From contig NC_091134.1 in the NCBI RefSeq assembly GCF_041381155.1, positions 5,384,255-5,448,254 on the forward strand: a DNA stretch of 64,000 nt, given 5' to 3'. The position numbers and the translations under genes were made by a program. The notes under the pieces are model-generated. The model was not told where the DNA came from. It searched no databases and was given only the letters and a program-made list of their open reading frames with translations. Origin of the DNA: Argopecten irradians. Its lineage: Eukaryota > Mollusca > Bivalvia > Pectinida > Pectinidae. Positions 12,201 to 24,200 of the stretch are shown in pieces; the stretch's first letter is position 1; each line of letters starts with the position of its first letter.

Positions 12201-15200
12201 TAAGAGGTCTTAATATTGTCTTAAGTATGCTGGAATGAATAGCTCATTTAGTCTGTTTGAAAGAATGAACTTGACCTTTATTCAAGATCACCGAGTCAAA
12301 TTAAACTGTTATTTTTAAAAGGCATGGTAATGAAATAAATTACCTTGGCCGTATAAGTTTCATAGAGATGAAATAGTAGAAACAACTTAAAAATTATTTC
12401 TTTATTAACAAAGTATGCAACACATGTTCTAGTCTCGTTAGTGTATGATAAATATATTGTAAATTACATTTCCATTGAGCCAGGCTACAATTGAGATTTG
12501 TTATATTGTTTATAGAAAAATGCCTTGGCTTCAAAGAGTCCTGCAAGCTATCACCTTCTGTCAGCCAAAAACATTTTGCGCCCACAATTACGATTCAAGG
12601 ATAAAATTGATAACGGAAACTTACCGTTTATCCCGCGGATAAAAGAAAAACCCAATGCCATCAAGTGTCTAGAAGGTAAGCTAAACTTGTTTTGTTCTCT
12701 GACTTAGGTACTTTTTTTACATGTTATTAGATTATTGAGCTAACTTTACATGTAAATAATCTAATTGCTATTTTTGTTTTAGTTTGGAGCCAATATTTAT
12801 GTTATTATTAATTTCCTTAGAACATGTTACAAATTTAATAGTTTACAGCAACATAGATCAAGGAAATGTTCTGTCAAGCTCACATGTAATTGGAATTTAA
12901 TAAATGTCAATGTCATTTGAATGGAATTATGCCAAGTTCATTTGTATTTACATATTTATATGTTTTTGTACATATTGATTTCAATTATTTGACAGTGTTA
13001 ACTGTTTTGATGTGTGCAAATTTGATTCTTCAAATCTGAGATCAATTATATTCAAATTTCTTATATAATATTATACATGCAAACTTGTAAAGCATTCTGA
13101 TTTTTGACCTTATATATAATCACCATGACAATTAACCATTCACAGAAAACATATTCTTTACTGATTTATAGACAGCATGAAGTTACCAGATGATGTTACA
13201 CCAGACACGATGGAAAATCCCTCGTTCTTGTAAGTTGATTTCTTATGAATTAAAATATCATATTCAATTATGTAATATCAATTAAAATTTATTTCTCTGA
13301 AATTACATTGTCAGGTGCTAATAAAAAAACATTTGATACTTTAAAGAAAAGTTTTGAAAAAGGAAAATTCTTTATATTTGATATTGACATAATACTGATA
13401 TGATTGTCTGATGACTGAAATCTGTTAAAATTTGTGATTTTTTCGTATTTTCCACACTAACAGATACCCACACCCTTACCAGTACGAGCTTGACCACTGG
13501 ACACCTCGTCCAGACACACTGACCACCGTTGTACCCATTGTGAGTGTCAGGGTTCTGTACACATTAAAACAATAAATGGTTGTGTTAATGTCAAACATTG
13601 ATTTTGTGATTCTGTGAAATAGTGTTGTTTCAGATGAATTGAATACTGATTATGATGTTATATGTATGACATTGTAAAATGTCAGTTTCTGGTATTTCCT
13701 TTTTCATCAACTTTTGGAATTACTTTCATTGAAAAAAATGATTAATTTAGTACCAATTAAGGTAAGGAGAATGATTTTGATCGATGTTGTAGGAGCCACG
13801 TCCATTAGAAGAAACGCCTCTCACTATGGTATCTAATGTGTCTGAACTAGTGGAGCTGTGCGATAAACTCAAGACATGTCGAGCTATAGCAGTAGATTTG
13901 GAGGTAAGTCGGAGGAGGTAAGTATATGGAGGATGTGGTACAAATGAAATATATGGTACACGTTATATAGGCAGTATCTGTGGACATATACATGAGTTTA
14001 TTACATACTTTGTTGTGTGGCTCATTTTACATTCATTTATTTCATTCACATAGTACCCTGTAGGGCCCCTGTGATGTGATTGTATCTATGAATTGCTTCA
14101 TTTTAAATTACTTGATTTGGTGTGGTTTAATTTGGTGTGACTTGATTTGGTGTGACTTGATTGGGTGTGGGTGTGACTTGATTGTGGTGTGGTTTAATTT
14201 GGTGTGGTTTGATTTGGTGTGACTTGATTGGGTGTGACTTGATTTGGTGTGGTTTAATTTGGTGTGACTTGATTGGGTGTGACTTGATTGGGTGTTACTT
14301 GATTGGGTGTGACTTGATTTGGTGTGGTTTAATTGGGTGTGACTTGATTTGGTGTGGTTTAATTTGGTGTGGTTTAATTTGGTGTGACTTGATTTGGTGT
14401 GGTTTAATTTTGAAGATCATTTATAACAATGCCTTGTACAGATTTTTGTTAAGACGGTGACATTTTCTTTGCAGCACCATTCTTACCGCACGTTCCAGGG
14501 AATCTTATGTCTCATGCAGATATCCACACGCGATGAGGATTTTATTGTTGACACGTTAAAACTCCGTAGTGACCTTCACCTTCTCAATTCTGTATTTACT
14601 GACCCCAACATTGTTAAGGTTGGTATCTGTGACTTGAAATATTTAGATTGTATTTTTTTTCCCTCTAAATTCCATAATTTATAAAAACATGTGTAATGGT
14701 ATAACATTGTTCATTAGAATGATCTGTGATATTTTCTATTGAAAATGCTCTACAGTTTAGACATTTTGTTTTATGTTAAAACTATTCCAGATTCTATGTT
14801 ATAGGTATTTCACATTTCTGACAACAAGTTATTGTTTAATGATGAAGGTATGACATGGTTTGACATGACCACTAATTAGTTATTGTTTTCTATTTCAGGT
14901 ATTCCATGGTGCGGATCTGGACATTGACTGGCTACAAAGAGATCTCAGTTTGTATGTGGTGAACATGTTTGACACAGGACAGGCGTCGCGTGTATTAAAC
15001 TTGGCACGGTTTTCTCTGGCGCACATCCTTAAACAATACTGTGGGGTGGAAGCTGACAAACAGTACCAACTAGCTGACTGGAGGATTCGGTAAAAAAACC
15101 AATAACTATTATCACAAGTATCATCGTTTCATTCATTTCTTCGACATACTTATATGGAATTGTACTTTCTGTTTAGTGTGGGGCAGAGTGGCTCATAGCA

Positions 15201-18200
15201 TTAATGACTATTGTATAGTGTATGTCCCATGTCCTCTCCCATCACAATGCCAAAGACTTATTTCAGGAGTATTGGAGCATTACTCATTTCAACTTATAAT
15301 TAGTGGTTTTTTAAGCCTTTCTCTTTATAAAGTATTAGCATAACTTGGTGAATAGGAATAATTCATGTACCATGTTATACCTGTTTAAGTTTGTGCGGCA
15401 GTAGTATCTCTAGTGGTGATGGAACCTAGCCCTTTGTAATCTTTCTGCTGAAATGACGTAAGCACAGAATATCATTTTTTAACGTCATTCCATCACCATT
15501 AGAAACAATAGTAACGCACAAACCTTATCGGGTATCACGTGGTACATGAATTATTCCTATTGATGTAACATTTGGATGTCAATTTGCTCTTTAACATGCT
15601 TCAATAACTGTTACAATGAAAACAAAATGGAAGAACATGAATCCATGATGAAGGTAATTGTGTCTAAAACTCTTGTTTTATAGATTTCATATGTAGATTT
15701 AGATAGGTCTTCTATTTTCATCCACTAGTCAAACTCTAGTATCATTGATGTTGTAGACCACTGCCAAAGGAGCTGATATCATATGCCCGGGAAGACACAC
15801 ATTATTTACTTTACTTGTATGACAAGATGAAAAATGAACTGATAGAGCGAGGAAATGAGCAGAAAAATCTTCTTACATCTGTCTTTAACAGAAGCAAAGA
15901 CATTTGTGCAAAGGTGAAGTATAACTTGTGTTAATCAGCAGCTTATGTTGTTTGCTACGGGTTTTTAAGTTTACTGCAGGGTTAATTGTGGTATGAAATG
16001 ATATCATTCATGCCTTTCAACTATTGTCTCTTGCATTTCAGTACTATATATTAGACGAATATTAATATAGATATTTAACGCTGGTGAATCATTAGTCACT
16101 ATAAACCACTTGAAAACTACTGAAGCTGAAACCATTGAGCACAAGGCTAGTAATTCAGAGGTCCTGGGTTCAGTCACCAGTAGAAAAACTGTCTATTGCT
16201 CAAAGTTGTTCCATTGGTGTCACATCTGAATTCTATAGTTTAATGCATCACATGCTTCAATAACAGTTACCATGGAAACATATTGGAAGAACATTTGGTT
16301 GCCATGGAAGGACATTTAAAGCGTCTATGAAAAAGAATATCTGTCCGTTTTTTTGACTATGACTATATAACCCAAAAAGATATTGAGAATAATGCTAATA
16401 ATTTAATTATGATAAATCACTCGGGTACTAATTAGGCAAAAAATTTCCGTGATTTTACTTACTTTTACAATTAAACAAATTGAGTTGTGGCGCAGTGATA
16501 TCTGATCCAATAATTCAATTTGGTCAGTGACTGTGCCACTTTTAAAATTCCCATCAAACCGCTTATATATGACATCATAATACTTGATGTACAAGTCTTT
16601 CAGTCTATGGAAAAATAACCTCAAAGATTTCACCAATAGAAATGAGTGTAACATATGAAATTAAACTATAGAAACAATCTAATCATATTTTTATTTCCAG
16701 GTCTACAAAAAGCACATCTTTAAGGAGGACGACTATTTAGAGTTATACCATAAAAGTAAAAAAGTGTTCAATTCACAACAACTGCATGCCCTAAAAAATT
16801 TATACAAGTGGAGGGACCAGACAGGACGACGAGAGGACGAAAGTCTCGGGTTAGTATATTTAAGGATTAAAGTCTCTTTCTGGTGGTTCTATCGAAGGAT
16901 AAAGTTGAGTAGGGTATTGATATTTGGAATGGACTGCGAAGCCGATTTCTTTTTCATAAATCTGCCGTAGAACGACATTTCAGAATATATATCTAGGTTT
17001 TCTTGCTATAATTTTGCAACTACCATCGGCGATTTTGACATCTTTCTTGTTCACATTGTTTACGACATGACGCTAGTCTATATATACCAAGTAAAGTGAT
17101 AGTTAGTAAACATGAGAACTCGCTTAATTCGAACACTCGGATAACTTGAAGTTTTTTCTTGGTCCCTTTGAGTTCGTATTAACCGAGTTCCACTGTATAA
17201 CCCAATACCAAGATCTACCTGTCGGATCTAAGATTTATTTAAATTTAAGACTTATTTGTTTTTCTACCTAGGTATGTGTTACCAAACCACATGCTGCTGC
17301 AGATTGTGGAGATCTTACCGCGGGAGAGACAGGGCGTGTTAGCCTGCTGTAATCCTATACCCCCACTAGTCAGGCAGTACCTCCCCGAAGTCCATAGCCT
17401 CATCGCTGAAGCCAGGGAGAAACCACTCGCAAAGGTAAATTCAATATCTTTTCCAAATTGCAAACTCAATGAAAGAGAATTTAAAGATCAGATATATCTA
17501 CAAAATGTAATTATAAATCCAATGTTCTATGATCATTGCCAAGAGTAACTTTTTGGAAAGGTGAATACCATTTTTAGATCACCTGACTATAGGTCATGGT
17601 GACCTATTGCGAAAGTCTTTTGTCCGTCGTCGTGCGACGTGCGTTAACATTTCCTTGTGAAAGCAATAACTTGAGTAAATATAAACCAAGCTTAATGAAA
17701 CTTTGTATATAGACTAAATTGGAAAGATATTGAACAATTTTGAAAATCAGCTTGATTCAAGGATAATTTATGGAGTTATTGCCCTTTGCACTAATAACTA
17801 TTATTGGACCTTGTGAACACGATAACTCGAGTAAATATAAACCGAGTTTAATGAAACTTTGTATGTAGCTTAACATTGAAAAGATCTCGTACGAGTTTGA
17901 CTCTAACTTAAATTCAGTCATTGTCCTTTGCAATAATAATTATTGAACCTTGTGATTGACCTTGTAATGTGAGTTAATATGCACCAAGCTTAATGAAACA
18001 TTGTATATAGACCTATTCGATCTATGTTCCTATGTCGTGAACAAAAGACATCTGTTTGTTAGTAAAAGACATAACTAATTAGTACAAATATCGGGTGAAT
18101 GACGAGGCCCGTATGCCTCTTCTCTGTTATGAATTCCAGTTAAAATCTTGTAAAAAAAGATGTGTTATATATTTTGTTAATATCATATCCTTAATAATTG

Positions 18201-21200
18201 TTAATGCAGGCACGAATTGTCTTTCTATGGTGGAATTAAAAGACATTGAAATAATTTTCAGTGACATATTGAAGCAGCCCCTTGGAAAAGTAGATACCTG
18301 AATGATACCATATTTGATAATGTTATTGCTGCACAGACATAGCAGTTATTTGACCAAGGGCAATAAATCTAGCAAGATTCCTTTCGCAAAATTAGATAAA
18401 GATAGGAATAGTCAATATTCAACCCTTTGTGTTTCATAAAATTTCTTATTGTACAATAAGCATTAAAATCTTACATATCACCAGGTGACAAAGCGTAAGG
18501 TCAACAGGCCTTCATACCAACAACACCCAAAGTATGATGGGGAGAGTCTTCTTCTGTGTCCTCACGATCTATCTCATCAGTTATCACAAAGAGTGACCGA
18601 CCCGTCAGTGATGTTACCAGGTAAGTAGTCTTCTACGTATACTGTGTCATCACAATCTATCTCATCAGTTATCACAAAGAGTGACCAACTCGTCAGTGAT
18701 GTTACCAGGTAGTAAGTAGTCTTCTACGTATACTGTGTCATCACAATCTATCTCATCAGTTATCACAAAGAGTGACCAACTCGTCAGTGATGTTACCAGG
18801 TAAGTAGTCTTCTACGTATACTGTGTCATCACAATCTATCTCATCAGTTATCACAAAGAGTGACCAACTCGTCAGTGATGTTACCAGGTAAGTAGTCTTC
18901 TACGTATACTGTGTCATCACAATCTATCTCATCAGTTATCACAAAGAGTGACCAACTCGTCAGTGATGTTACCAGGTAAGTAGTCTTCTACGTATACTGT
19001 GTCATCACAATCTATCTCATCAGTTATCACAAAGAGTGACCAACTCGTCAGTGATGTTACCAGGTAAGTAGTCTTCTACGTATACTGTGTCATCACAATC
19101 TATCTCATCAGTTATCACAAAGAGTGACCAACTCGTCAGTGATGTTACCAGGTAAGTAGTCCACTACTGTGTCCTCACAATCTATCTCATCAGTTATCAC
19201 AAAGAGTGACCAACTCGTCAGTGATGTTACCAGGTAAGTAGTCTTCTACGTATACTGTGTCATCACAATCTATCTCATCAGTTATCACAAAGAGTGACCA
19301 ACTCGTCAGTGATGTTACCAGGTAAGTAGTCTTCTACTAAGTTTGATTCATTTTAAAAAAGTGGAGAGAAAAAATCAAGTATACAGTGTTTGGTTTTAAA
19401 TCATCATAGCGGTTTTGTCTTGCTACTCCAGTACCCAACATCATCATAGCGGTTTTTTCTTGCTACTCCAGTACCCAACATCATCATAGCGGTTTTGTCT
19501 TGCTACTCCAGTACCCAACATCATCATAGCGGTTTTGTCTTGCTACTTTAGTACCCAACATCATCATAGCGGTTTTGTCTTGCTACTTTAGTACCCAACA
19601 TCATCATAGCGGTTTTTTCTTGCTACTCCAGTACCCACCATCATCATAGCGGTTTTGTCTTGCTACTCCAGTACCCAACATCATCATAGCGGTTTTTTTT
19701 TTGCTACTCCAGTACCCAACATCATCATAGCGGTTTTTTCTTGCTACTCCAGTACCCACCATCATCATAGCGGTTTTTTCTTGCTACTCCAGTACCCAAC
19801 ATCATCATAGCGGTTTTGCCTTGCTACTCCAGTACCCACCATCATCATAGCGGTTTTGTCTTGCTACTCCAGTACCCAACATCATCATAGCGGTTTTTTT
19901 TTTTTTGCTACTCCAGTACCCACCATCATCATAGCGGTTTTTTCTTGCTACTCCAGTACCCACTATCATCATAGCGGTTTTTTTTTTGCTACTCCAGTAC
20001 CCAGCATCATCATAGCGGTTTTTTCTTGCTACTCCAGTACCCAACATCATCATAGCGGTTTTGTCTTGCTACTCCAGTACCCACCATCATCATAGCGGTT
20101 TTGTCTTGCTACTCCAGTACCCAACATCATCATAGCGGTTTTTTTTTTGCTACTCCAGTACCCAACATCATCATAGCGGTTTTGTCTTGCTACTCCAGTA
20201 CCCACCAGCATCATAGCGGTTTTGTCTTGCTACTCCAGTACCCACCATCATCATAGCGGTTTTGTCTTGCTACTCCAGTACCCACCATCATCATAGCGGT
20301 TTTGTCTTGCTACTCCAGTACCCACCATCATCATAGCGGTTTTGTCTTGCTACTCCAGTACCCACCATCATCATAGCGGTTTTGTCTTGCTACTCCAGTA
20401 CCCACCATCATCATAGCGGTTTTGTCTTGCTACTCCAGTACCCACCATCATCATAGCGGTTTTGTCTTGCTACTCCAGTACCCACCATCATCATAGCGGT
20501 TTTGTCTTGCTACTCCAGTACCCACCATCATCATAGCGGTTTTGTCTTGCTACTCCAGTACCCACCATCATCATAGCGGTTTTGTCTTGCTACTCCAGTA
20601 CCCACCATCATCATAGCGGTTTTGTCTTGCTACTCCAGTACCCACCATCATCATAGCGGTTTTGTCTTGCTACTCCAGTACCCACCATCATCATAGCGGT
20701 TTTGTCTTGCTACTCCAGTACCCACCATCATCATAGCGGTTTTGTCTTGCTACTCCAGTACCCCCATCATCATAGCGGTTTTGTCTTGCTACTCCAGTAC
20801 CCACATCATCATAGCGGTTTTGTCTTGCTACTCCAGTACCCACCATCATCATAGCGGTTTTGTCTTGCTACTCCAGTACCCACCACATCATCATAGCGGT
20901 TTTGTCTTGCTACTCCAGTACCCACATCATCATAGCGGTTTTGTCTTGCTACTCCAGTACCCACCATCATCATAGCGGTTTTGTCTTGCTACTCCAGTAC
21001 CCACCATCATCATAGCGGTTTTGTCTTGCTACTCCAGTACCCACCATCATCATAGCGGTTTTGTCTTGCTACTCCAGTACCCACCATCATCATAGCGGTT
21101 TTGTCTTGCTACTCCAGTACCCACCATCATCATAGCGGTTTTGTCTTGCTACTCCAGTACCCACCATCATCATAGCGGTTTTGTCTTGCTACTCCAGTAC

Positions 21201-24200
21201 CCACCATCATCATAGCGGTTTTGTCTTGCTACTCCAGTACCCACCATCATCATAGCGGTTTTGTCTTGCTACTCCAGTACCCATCATCATCATAGCGGTT
21301 TTGTCTTGCTACTCCAGTACCCACCATCATCATAGCGGTTTTGTCTTGCTACTCCAGTACCCACCATCATCATAGCGGTTTTGTCTTGCTACTCCAGTAC
21401 CCACCATCATCATAGCGGTTTTGTCTTGCTACTCCAGTACCCACCATCATCATAGCGGTTTTGTCTTGCTACTCCAGTACCCACCATCATCATAGCGGTT
21501 TTGTCTTGCTACTCCAGTACCCACCATCATCATAGCGGTTTTGTCTTGCTACTCCAGTACCCAACATCATCATAGCGGTTTTGTCTTGCTACTCCAGTAC
21601 CCACCATCATCATAGCGGTTTTTTTTTCCATAGCGTTTCTTGCTACTCCAGTACCCACCATCATCATAGCGGTTTTGTCTTGCTACTCCAGTACCCACCA
21701 TCATCATAGCGGTTTTGTCTTGCTACTCCAGTACCACATCATCATAGCGGTTTGCCTCAGTCCCACATCATCATAGCGGTTTTTTCTTGCTACTCCGTAC
21801 CCACATCATCATAGCGGTTTTGTCTTGCTACTCCAGTACCCACCATCATCATAGCGGTTTTGTCTTGCTACTCCAGTACCCACCATCATCATAGCGGTTT
21901 TTTCTTGCTACTCCAGTACCCAACATCATCATAGCGGTTTTGCCTTGCTACTCCAGTACCCAGCATCATCATAGCGGTTTTGCCTTCCTACTCCAGTACC
22001 CACCATCATCATAGCGGTTTTTTTCTTGCTACTCCAGTACCCACCATCATCATATAGCGGTTTTTTTTCTCTACTCCAGTACCCAGCATCATCATAGCGG
22101 TTTTTGCCTTGCTACTCCAGTACCCAGCATCATCATAGCGGTTTTGCCTTGCTACTCCAGTACCCACATCATCATAGCTTTTTTACTCCAGTACCCACAT
22201 CATCATAGCGGTTTTGTCTTGCTACTCCAGTACCCACCATCATCATAGCGGTTTTGTCTTGCTACTCCAGTACCCAACATCATCATAGCGGTTTTGTCTT
22301 GCTACTCCAGTACCCACATCATCATAGCGGTTTTGTCTTGCTACTCCAGTACCCAGCATCATCATAGCGGTTTTGCCTTCCTACTCCAGTACCCAACATC
22401 ATCATAGCGGTTTTGCCTTGCTACTCCAGTACCCACCATCATCATAGCGGTTTTTTCTTGCTACTCCAGTACCCACCATCATCATAGCGGTTTTGTCTTG
22501 CTACTCCAGTACCCAACATCATCATAGCGGTTTTGTCTTGCTACTCCAGTACCCAGCATCATCATAGCGGTTTTTTCTTGCTACTCCAGTACCCAACATC
22601 ATCATAGCGGTTTTGTCTTGCTACTCCAGTACCCACCATCATCATAGCGGTTTTGTCTTGCTACTCCAGTACCCTCCATCATCATAGCGGTTTTGTCTTG
22701 CTACTCCAGTACCCACCATCATCATTATAGCGGTTTTTTCTTGCTACTCCAGTACCCAGCATCATCATAGCGGTTTTGCCTTGCTACTCCAGTACCCAGC
22801 ATCATCATAGCGGTTTTGCCTTCCTACTCCAGTTCCCAGCATCATCATAGCGGTTTTGTCTTGCTACTCCAGTACCCACCATCATCATAGCGGTTTTGCC
22901 TTGCTACTCCAGTACCCACCATCATCATAGCGGTTTTGCCTTGCTACTCCAGTACCCACCATCATCATAGCGGTTTTGTCTTGCTACTCCAGTACCCACC
23001 ATCATCATAGCGGTTTTGCCTTGCTACTCCAGTACCCACCATCATCATAGCGGTTTTGTCTTGCTACTCCAGTACCCACCATCATCATAGCGGTTTTGTC
23101 TTGCTACTCCAGTACCCACCATCATCATAGCGGTTTTGCCTTGCTACTCCAGTACCCACCATCATCATAGCGGTTTTGTCTTGCTACTCCAGTACCCAAC
23201 ATCATCATAGCGGTTTTGTATTGCTACTCCAGTACCCACCATCATCACAGTTCTTTTTGAGTCCTCAAGTATTCTTAACTGATAATGTTGGTTTATATGT
23301 CATTTATTTGTTTTGTCATTGACAAAATAACCTTACACTTAATGGTACTTATTACTTAACTAGACCCCAGGAATCCCGCCAACCACAGTCCATCACAGAC
23401 TCCACATCTGCATTGCAGTATCACACTCAAGTCACAGCCAGATCTGAGTGTGTACAGCACAAATAAGGTATGTCTACATCAAACAGTGAGCTTTAATGTG
23501 TATATCTAATGACAGTAGAGTTGTCCAAAAATCAGTAGTAATTATCGATAGCCAGGCTATGCATGTCAGAGTCCTAGAGCCGCACAATGATCACTTCTGA
23601 ATTTATTAAATAAATGCTTTAAAAGTTTCCCTTGTAGTGAAGGTGGACAATGTAGATATAGATAATTATGTACCTTTACTCTTCATTCTTCTAATGAATT
23701 TCTTGTCTGAACCGATTTGGTTATGAAACTTGGAATATACTTGTATGATCCAATACAAAAGTAGATTTACATGGCACTATTCAGTGTGACTGTGTAATTA
23801 ATGTCATAAACATTTATCTCAGTTGAATTAAAAATATGTTAGTTTTACACGGTACTCATGGAAGCAATAAATTGAATTTGATATTAAATACAGATGAAAA
23901 CAGAAGGGGAGTCACCTGCCATGAAGATTGCTGCCAAGATTCATGAACTTTTTGTTAGTCCATTTGAAAAGGTACAGATTAAGAAGTTAGCACGATTAAT
24001 ATAACATATTGTTTCTAAACATTACTGAGATACAGGCACCTGTCCTTCCAAGTACCATACAGTGAAAGTTTTCTAATCAAATAGAAAAAATTCATATCAT
24101 TATGTAATATTTCAGTTTAAATCATATTTTCCATTGATACTAAGTTACAATACATTGTCGTTGATTTGAAGTGATTGCATTGGTATAATGTGTATTCCAT

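Larger units (their letters stand above)
11346..14890 (+). repeat. EXOSC10 exon 3-9 block, tandem copy 2
   Basis: Second copy, continuing without a break into the acceptor of exon 10. It includes a stray exon-2 end and donor at 11346-11351. It differs from copy 1 mainly in the GGTGTG array length, the intron 8 donor-side sequence and exon 9 (intact here). Confidence 0.92.

Noticed and set aside
7825..14890. Two functional EXOSC10 exonuclease domains in one protein
   Set aside because: Phases of exon 9 and exon 3 are incompatible and copy-1 exon 9 is frameshifted, so a tandem-domain protein is not encoded as assembled.
16130..16190. tRNA-derived SINE remnant (GGTCCTGGGTTCAGTCACC)
   Set aside because: Only a loose B-box resemblance. 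No A-box at proper distance, no acceptor stem and no tail.
16403..16654. 83-codon minus-strand frame in EXOSC10 intron 11
   Set aside because: Antisense to the intron end, no homology and no splice structure.
17245..17469. Minus-strand frame over EXOSC10 exon 13
   Set aside because: Shadow of the HRDC-encoding exon on the opposite strand.
19405..23250. CRISPR-like direct repeats
   Set aside because: Units are contiguous 40-bp tandem copies with no unique spacers, in an intron of an animal gene.
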